Shown here piece by piece: positions 53,402 through 61,264 of a DNA stretch of 64,000 bases. Under the pieces are notes generated by a model. The model was not told the DNA's origin, searched no databases, and was given only the letters and a program-made list of their open reading frames with translations. The stretch is from Eubacteriales bacterium (lineage in GTDB: Bacteria; Bacillota; Clostridia; Peptostreptococcales; Anaerovoracaceae), in NCBI GenBank assembly GCA_028872475.1, contig JAQYMQ010000014.1, positions 62,001-126,000 on the forward strand. Reading direction: 5' to 3'. The position numbers were made by a program, and so were the translations under genes. Numbering within the stretch: position 1 is the first letter of the stretch; each line of letters starts with the position of its first letter.

Positions 53402-53767
53402 ATGACATTGAAAGAATCTGGTGAAAACTACCTAGAAGCAATATTAGTTTTAAGCAAATCCGGACGCTCTATAAGAGCCATTGACATTGTAAACTATTTT
53501 GGATATGCCAGACCTACAGTTTCTGTAGCTCTTAAACAGTTAAAAGCGGAAGGCTATGTTAATGTCGATGACAGAAACTTTATAACTCTTTCCCCAAAAG
53601 GAAAAAGAATTGCAAACTCAATTTATGACAAGCACGAATCTATGGCAAAAATATTATTGAGCTTAGGTGTAGACGAAAAAACTGCATATAAGGATGCTTG
53701 CCGTCTGGAACACGTATTAAGCAACAAAAGCTTCAAAGCAATAAAAGAACATTTTAATTTAAAATAA
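53402..53767 (+). CDS. DtxR/MntR family metal-dependent regulator
   Basis: 121 residues from ATG 53402, with GGAGG upstream. The N-terminal winged helix is KESGENYLEAILVLSK and IVNYFGYARPTVSVALKQLKAEGYVN, followed by the dimerisation helices with the metal residues (KHESMAKILLSLGV, ACRLEHVLS: Glu and His in the usual places). It has no SH3 domain. Divergent position next to feoAB and shared operator-like sites suggest that it represses feo in response to Fe(II); Mn(II) is an alternative effector in MntR-type members. Confidence 0.9.
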   Translation: MTLKESGENYLEAILVLSKSGRSIRAIDIVNYFGYARPTVSVALKQLKAEGYVNVDDRNFITLSPKGKRIANSIYDKHESMAKILLSLGVDEKTAYKDACRLEHVLSNKSFKAIKEHFNLK

Positions 53768-53819
53768 AATATTCTATCTCATAATCGGCATCACTATACA
53801 AATACCACACAACAAACAT

Positions 53820-53860
53820 AAGAGTAACTATAAAATCAATGTTATAGTTATTCTTTTTTT
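53820..53860 (+). terminator. Intrinsic terminator of the DtxR-type gene
   Basis: AAGAGTAACTATAA (53820-53833) with TTATAGTTATTCTT (53842-53855), one G-U pair, then TTTTT. Confidence 0.82.
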
Positions 53861-53904
53861 GTTATCAAACTTTAGAATATACAACAAATTTTATAATTCT
53901 CCTC

Positions 53905-53955
53905 TTGAATACTGGGTTAGCTTGTGCTAACTTTAATGTATTAGCTATAACTAAC
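53905..53955 (+). promoter_or_regulatory. Promoter with TTAGC-type operator sites before the FMN-binding surface protein
   Basis: -35 TTGAAT (53905-53910) and -10 TAACTT (53928-53933), spacing 17. The spacer contains the perfect inverted repeat GTTAGC-TTGT-GCTAAC (53916-53931). A second one, TTAG-CTATAA-CTAA, follows at 53941-53954. The shared half-site GTTAGCTT links it to the feo sites. Confidence 0.68.
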
Positions 53956-53979
53956 GTTGTGTTAAGTAAGGAGGAAATA

Positions 53980-56286
53980 ATGAAAATCAATCACAACAGA
54001 TTACAAAAATCACTAATTCCATTGATAGCAATATTTATACTAAGTTTATCAATCATACCGGTAAAAGCCGCTGAAAGTGATAATGTACGCATAGAATATC
54101 AATATGTATCCGATTCCGAATTATCTCAAAAGGAACTATCTCACCTTGAGAAGGGCTTGCCTAAAATAAAGGCAACTAAAGATGCAAAATATTTAATCGT
54201 CTATAAAAATTCCGCATCAACAGCAGAAGCAAACCCTGAAAACGAAAAAAATAGTTCTACACCAAAAACAGGACAATCTGCAAGCATTGTTTTCTGGATT
54301 ATATCAGCCCCCATTGCTGCTTATGCTATTTTTAAATTGAAAAGAAAAAATGCAATTAGTGCGGTCTTAATTCTTTGTGTAGGTGTAGCCGGCATAAGCT
54401 TTGGCAACACCCCTAAAGCTCACGCATATGAAAACAAAGAATTCAAAATATACAACCATGTACAAACAGTTCCAAAAGGAACAGAATTATTCAAGGATAT
54501 AAAAAATATTCCGGGCTACAAAATGTTAGGTGTTATTGATGCTGCGAAATTACAATCTTCCGCGGAAAATAACAATCCGCAAAAACCGGATAATCCAAAT
54601 ATTCCTAACAATCCAAATACGCCGGATAATCCAAATATCCCTGACAATCCAAACACGCCGGATAATCCAAATGTTCCTCAACCACCTATTACAAGCTACG
54701 AAGATGGCGAATATCTCGGTGAGGCTCCTGGACGAACTCTATTAAAACCTGTTCGTGTAAAGGTAACTGTAAAAAATAACAAAATCATTGCTATTACTAA
54801 ACAAAACGAAAATGAAGCAATAGATGACGGTGGCTCTTGGGAAGCACAGGGATTCCACGCATTAATCAAAATGATATTAAATCAAAATAAAGATGAACAA
54901 AAAGACTTCATCAATTCTTTCAGCGTTGACTCTACACGATTATTTAATATTGCATTCGCAGTTCATGAAGAGGGACACAAAACCGGAGGCAAGAAAAATA
55001 ATTTCAAAGCAGCCTTTGATAAATATGCCCCTGGAATAGACGAGTCATTGTTATTTGACAATATGCCGGAAGACGCTGTAGTAAATGCTGCAAAGCTACA
55101 TCTAATAAAATTGAATAAGTATCATGCAGTAGACGCAATAAGTGGAGCAACATACACCGGCAGAGGAACTATAAATGCTATTTATAACGCTTTAGAAAAA
55201 GCTAACAAAAATATTTCTTTAAAAGATTTTTCTGTTGTCGGTGGAATCAAATATAACTATATCGACGGTGAAACACTTGATTTAACAAATTTAAAAATTA
55301 AAGCAACATTTAAAGATAATTCAACAAAAGAACTCCTTTATGACGATTTCGAAAAAAATGGATTCTCTGTGATGAAGATAGAGGGCAAGGAGAAAAAAGT
55401 GAAGATAGGAAGAACTTTAATTCTAACCGAACAAGGTCTATCTCATCCTATATCTCACGGTGTACAGCTATTAATAATTCACAATAAATCTAACACTGCA
55501 AGACCGGTTCCTACTATAAGAATTACACCTGATATCCAAACGCTAACTCCTGAAAAAATTCTTGTAAGAAATAAAAATTCTCAAGAATGGATGTCTTCAA
55601 CAGCTGATTTTGACACAAAAACATTTATACAAAAAATTTCTTTGTCTGACGAAAACAAAAAGAAATTAATAGGCAATGAAATTGAATTTGGCTTAGTAGT
55701 ACGTGACAAGAGCAATAAAGAATATGTCCTAGTATTCAAACCGGAAAATGGACAAAATATGCAAGGTGTCAAAGAAGAAAAAGAGTATAGCGTAAAAATA
55801 GAACAGTCTGATTTAGAAAAATTAAACAAAAAATTTGCTATGCAGTTTATGTATTGGCGTATAACAGTTCTTGGCGAAAAAGCAAACGAAGAACCGGAAC
55901 AGCCACAGACAACTAAAAAGTTAAAACCTCATATGATTTTCATGAAAGATAGCGATGACATGGAAGGTAACACCAGAGTTCCATTATCCGGCAAATTTGA
56001 TGATAACGAATTTGAAATATCTCCTGAAAACATGGAAAAAGCCAAGAAACTAAAAGGCAAATCTATAACTTTCGAGGTAGTTTTTAAAGACGAGCAAAAT
56101 AAAGAATATACTTTAGAGTTCGAAACCGAGGATATAAACGGTTCTGATTTTGACGAATACAATTATAACGGAGAGGAAATTATCGTATCAGGAACCGTTA
56201 TAAACGATATCGAAGAAATTGAAGACGAATTTGAAATTGATGAAAATTATTCAGATTTCACATTCACCTTAAAAGAATTGGATTAA
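53980..56286 (+). CDS. Large surface protein with covalent-flavin (FMN_bind) domain and internal sortase-like segment
   Basis: 768 residues from ATG 53980, with AAGGAGG upstream. Signal peptide at 1-31 (ending VKA-A). A small ectodomain leads to TPKTG (94-98), a hydrophobic helix (100-118) and KLKRKN, the shape of a sortase signal, but the protein continues with a second hydrophobic segment (126-149, ending AHA). Next are a Pro/Asn/Asp repeat region (203-233) and an FMN_bind domain (about 240-410) with the flavinylation motif SGAT (Thr391) in DAISGATYTG. An Ig-like region and an acidic, Glu-rich C-terminal end follow. It probably carries covalently bound FMN outside the cell. The context (feo, DtxR-type regulator, shared operators) suggests a role in iron reduction or uptake. 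Confidence 0.8.
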   Translation: MKINHNRLQKSLIPLIAIFILSLSIIPVKAAESDNVRIEYQYVSDSELSQKELSHLEKGLPKIKATKDAKYLIVYKNSASTAEANPENEKNSSTPKTGQSASIVFWIISAPIAAYAIFKLKRKNAISAVLILCVGVAGISFGNTPKAHAYENKEFKIYNHVQTVPKGTELFKDIKNIPGYKMLGVIDAAKLQSSAENNNPQKPDNPNIPNNPNTPDNPNIPDNPNTPDNPNVPQPPITSYEDGEYLGEAPGRTLLKPVRVKVTVKNNKIIAITKQNENEAIDDGGSWEAQGFHALIKMILNQNKDEQKDFINSFSVDSTRLFNIAFAVHEEGHKTGGKKNNFKAAFDKYAPGIDESLLFDNMPEDAVVNAAKLHLIKLNKYHAVDAISGATYTGRGTINAIYNALEKANKNISLKDFSVVGGIKYNYIDGETLDLTNLKIKATFKDNSTKELLYDDFEKNGFSVMKIEGKEKKVKIGRTLILTEQGLSHPISHGVQLLIIHNKSNTARPVPTIRITPDIQTLTPEKILVRNKNSQEWMSSTADFDTKTFIQKISLSDENKKKLIGNEIEFGLVVRDKSNKEYVLVFKPENGQNMQGVKEEKEYSVKIEQSDLEKLNKKFAMQFMYWRITVLGEKANEEPEQPQTTKKLKPHMIFMKDSDDMEGNTRVPLSGKFDDNEFEISPENMEKAKKLKGKSITFEVVFKDEQNKEYTLEFETEDINGSDFDEYNYNGEEIIVSGTVINDIEEIEDEFEIDENYSDFTFTLKELD
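54589..54678 (+). repeat. 36-bp tandem repeat in the surface protein gene (2.5 copies)
   Basis: Two 36-bp units (54589-54624, 54625-54660) and a half copy (54661-54678) begin with GATAATCCAAAT and encode PDNPN-type repeats. The number of units could vary between strains by slippage and change the length of the spacer between membrane and FMN domain. Confidence 0.75.
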
Positions 56287-56325
56287 TATAGTCATAAACC
56301 TCTCAACAATATATAAACCTCCAAG

Positions 56326-56375
56326 CTGATCTGATATAAAATCACTCAGTTTGGAGGTTATTATTATTTTTTCTA
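56326..56375 (+). terminator. Intrinsic terminator of the FMN-binding surface protein gene
   Basis: AACCTCCAAGCTGA (56326-56339) with TCAGTTTGGAGGTT (56346-56359), one G-U pair, followed by ATTATTATTTTTTC. Confidence 0.85.
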
Positions 56376-56488
56376 TTTGTATGTTCATAGTGATTAAATA
56401 CTTCTAATAAAGACCTATCTCCGTCACAAACAAAACCATATTTTCGGAAGATATATTCTACAGATGGGTCATTATTTAATTGTTGCAT
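56342..56488 (-). pseudogene. Gene remnant, 48-codon C-terminal piece of an unknown protein
   Basis: An open frame with protein-like composition (YIFRKYGFVCDGDRSLLEVF) ends in TGA 56342. There is no ribosome site at its only ATG, and a stop codon lies directly before it. It overlaps the terminator hairpin. It looks like the tail of a gene lost by deletion, in a stretch full of mobile-element scars. The family is not recognised. Confidence 0.3.
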
Positions 56489-56537
56489 TTAGATTGTAAA
56501 TTCAAGTATATAAAAACACCTAGTTATATTTTTAAAA

Positions 56538-56563
56538 TGAACTGACCCCCAAAAAGTTAGACT
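56538..56563. mobile_element. Terminal end of an IS3-family element (solo remnant)
   Basis: The sequence TGAACTGACCCCCAAAAAGT and the following TAGACT is the typical outer end of IS3/IS150-group insertion sequences. No transposase and no second end are visible in the window. It abuts the 5' truncation of the integrase pseudogene, which suggests that an IS insertion or IS-driven deletion removed the integrase N terminus. Confidence 0.6.
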
Positions 56564-56970
56564 ACTCGAAGTACTTAACGAGGATCATCGTGGTAATTTG
56601 TACTGTAAAATAATGCTTTACTGCGGACTTAGACCTCAAGAAGTCGAGACTTTGACTTGGAGTTATATAGATTTTGATTCCGGAACTATCTCTGTTAATA
56701 AGGCTATCAAGGATATGGCTAGATTAGGTACTACCAAGACAAAAGCAGGTAAAAGGTATGTTCCTATCCCTAAGCTTTTTTTAACTGAATTAGAGCAATA
56801 CAGATGCGAAAATAAGGCATACATATTGCACAAACTTAGAACTTAAGGGCGTGCCAATTAACATCGCTAAAACACTAATGGGGCATAGTAACATATCTAT
56901 AACAGCTAAAATTTATACTCACGCAACAGATGAAACAATAGAACTAGCAAGAACACTAATAGACGCATAA
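56562..56970 (+). pseudogene. Tyrosine recombinase (phage/ICE integrase) pseudogene
   Basis: The first frame (56562 to about 56810) encodes the start of the catalytic domain with the box I Arg in LYCGLRPQEVETLTW and GTTKTKAGKRYVPIP. A different frame then gives IRHTYCTNLELKGVPINI, LMGHSNISITAKIYTHAT and the stop at 56968, which contain the box II Arg, the GH His and the catalytic Tyr. The N-terminal DNA-binding domain is lost, and about 50 codons around the frame change are missing. It is not functional. It lies about 130 nt from the 3' end of tRNA-Arg(CCU), a common integration target. Confidence 0.9.
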
Positions 56971-57099
56971 AGTTACCACATTTTTTGCCACACTCTATGC
57001 GCCAAAATAGGTCAATTTACGCCATTAAACACTCTGTATAGAGCTAATTCAGCTAAACAAAAATCGTTAATACTTCTTGAAATATCAACGATTATAAAC

Positions 57100-57175
57100 T
57101 GGCACCCCCGAGATGATTCGAACATCCGACGCACGGTTTAGGAAACCGACGCTCTATCCCCTGAGCTACGAGGGC
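57100..57175 (-). tRNA. tRNA-Arg (anticodon CCU)
   Basis: 76 nt including an encoded CCA. Minus strand: acceptor GCCCTCG with CGGGGGT (two G-U pairs), D arm GCTC/GAGC, anticodon stem TCGGT/ACCGT with loop TTCCTAA (anticodon CCT), and T arm with TTCGAAT. It reads AGG codons. Its 3' end points to the integrase pseudogene. Confidence 0.95.
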
Positions 57176-57304
57176 ACAAATATATTAAAACCTATTCTTT
57201 CGAATCTTATTTAAAAATTATATCATATTGTTAGAGCTATATCTTACCGTTACACAAAAATTAAACTTTTTTTATAGCTAACGCATCGTATATTAATGCC
57301 AACA

Positions 57305-57353
57305 ATAAAAAATAAAGCTAATAGATTTATACCACACATCCATTAACTTTATT
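57305..57353 (-). terminator. Probable terminator of the gene at 57395
   Basis: AATAAAG-TAAT (57311-57322) with ATTA-CTTTATT (57342-57353), one internal mismatch, then a T-rich stretch on the minus strand. Confidence 0.5.
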
Positions 57354-57394
57354 TATTAATGCAACTAACAGTTTAAATCAATAATAATAATTTA

Positions 57395-57772
57395 TTAATT
57401 ATCGAAATTCTTTAGTTTTGAAAGATATATTGCTCCTCCAACAATAGCTACTATGCCACCTGCCCAACCTAAATAAGGTATCAATGCAACGGCTCCACCA
57501 ACAATAAGAAGAATATGTGGAGCAAGATTTATACGATTATCTCCTTTAAACATTACATATCCATATACACCAAAACCTATTACTACAAGTTTAACTATAA
57601 GCACAGCTATACTTACCATATCAGTAGCAGATGTTGTTAAACTATTACTTGATATACTTCTAGAAATATCATTAGCAATACTTCCTGCAAACATAAATAC
57701 AGCCAAAACTAGGAATATACCTCCCACCAAACCGACAATCCCATTAATGAGCACTAAATTTTTACCTTTCAT
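57395..57772 (-). CDS. Hypothetical membrane protein, 125 aa
   Basis: Four hydrophobic segments: residues 7-30, about 52-75, 84-100 and 102-118. The second half is rich in Gly and Val (GWAGGIVAIVGGAIYL), similar in composition to DUF4064-type small membrane proteins, but this is not a firm assignment. The start has GGAAGAGG. It is divergent from trxA and stands alone between the tRNA and trxA. Confidence 0.6.
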   Translation of the reverse strand: MKGKNLVLINGIVGLVGGIFLVLAVFMFAGSIANDISRSISSNSLTTSATDMVSIAVLIVKLVVIGFGVYGYVMFKGDNRINLAPHILLIVGGAVALIPYLGWAGGIVAIVGGAIYLSKLKNFDN

Positions 57773-57914
57773 AATAGCCTCTTCCTTTCTATTAACTTAC
57801 TATATTTATATCCTAATTTTATCTTAACATACAAACACTTTATTACGTTTATACAGACTATATAATTAATCTTATAAAATATTTTAGAACTCTTTGGTTT
57901 ATATCCATGCAATA

Positions 57915-57923
57915 GTGGTATAA
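57915..57923 (+). promoter_or_regulatory. Extended -10 promoter of trxA
   Basis: TGGTATAAT (TGn plus TATAAT), 69 nt before the trxA start. The -35 region (TTGGTT-like, spacing 19) is weak. Confidence 0.5.
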
Positions 57924-57991
57924 TCGAAATACAAACATAAGATATTAATTCTAAATGAAATAAGATATAAGTTATATCTAAGGAGGAAATT

Positions 57992-58297
57992 ATGGCAGTA
58001 GTAGTAACAAATAGTACTTTTGAAGCAGAAGTATTAAAATCAGATAAACCCGTTTTAGTAGATTTTTGGGCAACATGGTGCGGACCTTGTCGTGCATTAG
58101 CTCCAACATTAGAAGAAATCAGTAACGAAAACGAAGATATTAAAGTTTGTAAGATTGATATTGATGAAAATATTGATTTAGCTAAGGAGTATGGAATTTC
58201 AACTATCCCTACTCTAATGGTATTTAAAAATGGTGTACCTAGCGAAAAACTTATCGGCGTACAACCAAAGGAAGTTATTTTAGACTTTGTAAAATAG
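57992..58297 (+). CDS. trxA: Thioredoxin
   Basis: 101 residues with the active site WATWCGPCRALAP and the cis-Pro in GISTIPTLMVFKNG. A general disulfide reductant of the cytoplasm. The start has AAGGAGG. The following NifU-type gene begins 9 nt after its stop, so the two are cotranscribed. The active site has two normal Cys codons, so it is not a selenoprotein. Confidence 0.95.
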   Translation: MAVVVTNSTFEAEVLKSDKPVLVDFWATWCGPCRALAPTLEEISNENEDIKVCKIDIDENIDLAKEYGISTIPTLMVFKNGVPSEKLIGVQPKEVILDFVK

Positions 58298-58306
58298 GAG
58301 AGCATT

Positions 58307-58537
58307 ATGATAATCACAGACATCAAAGACGTTATTGAGCAAATTAGACCATTTCTACAAAGAGATGGCGGAGACATTGAATATGTTGATTACATCGAAA
58401 AGAGCAAGATTGTACAGGTTAGACTTTTAGGACATTGCGCTGGCTGTCCGGGAGCTCAAATGACTCTTAAAAATATTGTTGAAACTATCTTAAAAGATGC
58501 TTTCCCTGAACATGTAAATGCTGTTGAGGGCGTATAG
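58307..58537 (+). CDS. NifU C-terminal-domain protein (Fe-S scaffold, Nfu type)
   Basis: 76 residues, a stand-alone NifU_C domain with IRPFLQRDGGDIEYV and the cluster-binding CxxC in GHCAGCPGAQMTLKN. It can carry a 4Fe-4S cluster as a dimer and hand it to target proteins, useful for an organism with this many ferredoxin-type proteins. The start has AGGAGAG. It is the second gene of the trxA unit. Confidence 0.93.
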   Translation: MIITDIKDVIEQIRPFLQRDGGDIEYVDYIEKSKIVQVRLLGHCAGCPGAQMTLKNIVETILKDAFPEHVNAVEGV

Positions 58538-58562
58538 GTAAATGTAACAGATAATCAATATA

Positions 58563-58596
58563 GGGCTTATAAATTCGTAAGTCCTGTATTTTTTTT
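58563..58596 (+). terminator. Intrinsic terminator of trxA-nfu
   Basis: GGGCTTA (58563-58569) with TAAGTCC (58578-58584), one G-U pair, then TGTATTTTTTTT. Confidence 0.75.
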
Positions 58597-58667
58597 GATA
58601 TGTATAATATAATTATTGGGTATTGTAATTAATCAATAACTCTAATGTTCATTATAAGGAGAAATTT

Positions 58668-60146
58668 GTGACAGAAATCTTTAATAATCAACAAAATGAT
58701 ATGACAAATGACAAATCAATTACTGATTTAAAAAACATTAATCTATGGATTGACAATAATTTTGAATCTTTAGTTAATAATTTGAAAGCACTTATTAAAA
58801 TCAATAGTATTCCAACACTGGCAGTCGGCAACTTACCTTTTGGAGAAAATATCCAAGAGGCTTTCGAATTTATGCTCAACATGGCAGATAAAGATGGATT
58901 CAAGATTAAAAATATTGATAACTATGGCGGTCATATAGAATTAATCGGCAATGGCGACAACAAAAAAACTATGGGGATTCTTGCTCATCTTGATGTTGTA
59001 CCGGCGGGTGAAAATAACTGGATTCATCCACCTTTTGACGCTATCATTGAAGATGGTAAATTGTATGGCAGAGGGGCTATTGACGATAAAGGTCCTACTA
59101 TGGCCGCATATTTTGCTATGAAAGCTATCAAGGAATCAAAAATTGAACTATCAAATAATGTGCACTTAATCCTGGGACTTGACGAGGAAACTTCTTGGAA
59201 AGGGATGGATTACTATTTAAAAAAAGTTAATGCACCGGATTTTGGTTTTACACCGGACTCAGATTTTCCTGTAGTTCAATGCGAAAAGGGTATCTTGGTA
59301 TTTGATCTAGTAAAAAAACTGGGCAAATCATCTGATTCAGGATTTGAACTTAAAAGACTCGAAGGTGGATCTGCATATAATATGGTAGCTGATTACGCTA
59401 CTGCAACCATTTTTCATAAAAATAAGGAGATCTATGATAAAATAAAAATTCAGGCGAAAACTTTTAGTCATAATACGGGATACAATATATATATCAAAGG
59501 ATCCGGCAATAATCTTATCCTTACTACTAAGGGAATTAGTGCTCATGGCGCCATGCCGGAAAAGGGTCTTAATGCCATAAGCATCCTGCTCGCATTTTTA
59601 GCAGATATTAATTTCAACAATGAAGATATCAATTCATTTATTGAATTTTACAATAGATATATTGCATTTGAAACTGACGGCAAATCTGCAAATATTGATT
59701 TTGCTGATAACGAAAGCGGTAACACAGCAGTAAACATCGGTATTATTAAGCTTGAAAAATCCACTATCACATTATCAATTAATGTAAGAATGCCTATTTC
59801 AGTTTCTGATGAAGATTTTTATCTAAAATTAAAGGAAGTTACAGAGCAATATAACTTTGGAATAGTAAAAAGCAAATATCAACCACCTATTTCTTTTAGC
59901 AGTGATGATTCATTTATTCAGACACTTATGGAAATATATCAAAAACATACTGAAGATTACGATACAAAACCTCTTGTAATCGGTGGTGGTACATATGCAA
60001 GAGCAATGGATAATTTTGTTGCTTTTGGAGCCTTGTTCCCTGGGGAAAAAGAAGTCGCTCATCAGCCTAACGAATATATTTCTCTCGAAAGTTTAAAAAA
60101 AGCTACATATATATACGCTGAAGCAATTTATAGATTATGTATATAA
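58668..60146 (+). CDS. M20 family dipeptidase (PepV/Sapep type)
   Basis: 492 residues, starting at GTG 58668 with AAGGAG upstream. The zinc-site motifs are LAHLDVVPAG, GRGAIDDKGPTMAAY and GLDEETSWKGM (catalytic Glu pair), with TPDSDFP and GGGTYARAMDNFV near the C terminus. The lid domain interrupts the catalytic domain at about 215-390. It hydrolyses dipeptides in the cytoplasm. It is the first gene of a unit with the RibU-like gene 30 nt downstream. Confidence 0.92.
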   Translation: MTEIFNNQQNDMTNDKSITDLKNINLWIDNNFESLVNNLKALIKINSIPTLAVGNLPFGENIQEAFEFMLNMADKDGFKIKNIDNYGGHIELIGNGDNKKTMGILAHLDVVPAGENNWIHPPFDAIIEDGKLYGRGAIDDKGPTMAAYFAMKAIKESKIELSNNVHLILGLDEETSWKGMDYYLKKVNAPDFGFTPDSDFPVVQCEKGILVFDLVKKLGKSSDSGFELKRLEGGSAYNMVADYATATIFHKNKEIYDKIKIQAKTFSHNTGYNIYIKGSGNNLILTTKGISAHGAMPEKGLNAISILLAFLADINFNNEDINSFIEFYNRYIAFETDGKSANIDFADNESGNTAVNIGIIKLEKSTITLSINVRMPISVSDEDFYLKLKEVTEQYNFGIVKSKYQPPISFSSDDSFIQTLMEIYQKHTEDYDTKPLVIGGGTYARAMDNFVAFGALFPGEKEVAHQPNEYISLESLKKATYIYAEAIYRLCI

Positions 60147-60176
60147 CAAATTTAATTCTACTTGAAAGGAAAAAAC

Positions 60177-60719
60177 ATGAATAACAACACAAATATTAAC
60201 ACTATAAAAATGGCAAAAATGGCTATGCTAGTTGCAATCTCTGTACTATTAGTAAATATCCATTTCCCAATATTTCCGGCAGCACCGTTTTTAGAGTATG
60301 ACCCTGCAGATATTCCAATTTTAGTCGGCACCTTTGCTTTTGGACCGATAGCAGGTCTTATCATTACAATAATCACTGCGGTAATTCAAGGCTTAACAGT
60401 CAGTGCAACAAGTGGTGTTTACGGTATTTTGATGCATATTATTGCAACAGGAACTTATGTATTAGTTGCAGGATTTATCTACAGCAAATTTAAAACAAAA
60501 AAATCAGCAATTATTGCAATCTTAATTGGTACATTATCAATGGCAGCTATAATGGTACCGGCTAACCTAATAATTACACCATTCTTTATGGGAATGCCGG
60601 CAAGCGCTATTACGCCTTTACTACCTTTCATTGTCGCATTTAACTTGATTAAAGCAGGCGTTAACGGACTTATTACATTTATCGTTTACAAAAAAGTTTC
60701 TAACTTTTTACATAAATAA
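60177..60719 (+). CDS. ECF transporter S component, RibU-like (riboflavin)
   Basis: 180 residues with six helices. FLEYDPADIPILVGTFAFGPIAG is the RibU signature region (first part FLEYDPADIPILVG), which binds riboflavin in known structures. The start at ATG 60177 has AAAGGA upstream; a TTG five codons earlier coincides with that site. No FMN riboswitch precedes it, since it follows the dipeptidase gene closely. It works with an ECF energising module encoded elsewhere. Riboflavin import would feed the flavoproteins of Rnf and the surface FMN-binding protein. Confidence 0.88.
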   Translation: MNNNTNINTIKMAKMAMLVAISVLLVNIHFPIFPAAPFLEYDPADIPILVGTFAFGPIAGLIITIITAVIQGLTVSATSGVYGILMHIIATGTYVLVAGFIYSKFKTKKSAIIAILIGTLSMAAIMVPANLIITPFFMGMPASAITPLLPFIVAFNLIKAGVNGLITFIVYKKVSNFLHK

Positions 60720-60725
60720 TTGCGT

Positions 60726-61160
60726 ATGAACACTTTAATTATAAAAAATGAAAATGATACAAAATTATTCGCAGAGGCATTAACTCCTCAACTAAAACCT
60801 GGAGATATTATCGCTCTCGTTGGAGACTTGGGTACGGGAAAGACTACACTAACGCAGTATATCGCTCGCTGTCTTGGAATAACTGAAGACATTACCAGTC
60901 CGACGTTCAACATAGTCAAAGAATACAAAAGCGGTAAAATTCCTCTGTATCATTTTGATGTTTATAGAATCAAAAGCCTTGAAGACTTATTCGAAATTGG
61001 ATACGAAGAATATTTCTACGGTAATGGTATATCCATAATAGAATGGGCGGATTTAATTTATGAGGCAATTCCGGAAAATGCATATATTATTGACATCAGC
61101 AAGGATAAAGCAGACCCAAATAAACGAATTTATAATTTTAATTTTGATATCAACTTGTAA
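60726..61160 (+). CDS. tsaE: tRNA t6A biosynthesis ATPase TsaE
   Basis: 144 residues with Walker A GDLGTGKTTLTQ, SPTFNIVKEY and HFDVYRI. TsaE is needed with TsaB and TsaD for t6A37 synthesis in ANN-decoding tRNAs. I start at ATG 60726, 7 nt after the preceding stop; a TTG at 60720 is in frame. It is the first of four t6A-cluster genes. Confidence 0.95.
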   Translation: MNTLIIKNENDTKLFAEALTPQLKPGDIIALVGDLGTGKTTLTQYIARCLGITEDITSPTFNIVKEYKSGKIPLYHFDVYRIKSLEDLFEIGYEEYFYGNGISIIEWADLIYEAIPENAYIIDISKDKADPNKRIYNFNFDINL

Positions 61161-61264
61161 AAATACATTCAATACCTTTTGAAGATACAATCAAAGATAA
61201 GTTGATAAACAAATATAAAGATACGACTATACGCTATAAAAATGTTAAATTATAAAATTATTAT

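Noticed and set aside
54589..54678. CRISPR-like array
   Set aside because: The repeats are directly adjacent coding units with no unique spacers, encoding PDNPN peptides.
57992..58297. Thioredoxin as a possible selenoprotein, given the selA gene
   Set aside because: The active site is CGPC with two ordinary Cys codons and no in-frame TGA.
57769..58377. 202-codon open frame opposite trxA and the nfu gene
   Set aside because: It is antisense to two well-identified genes and has no family resemblance; a shadow of their codon pattern.
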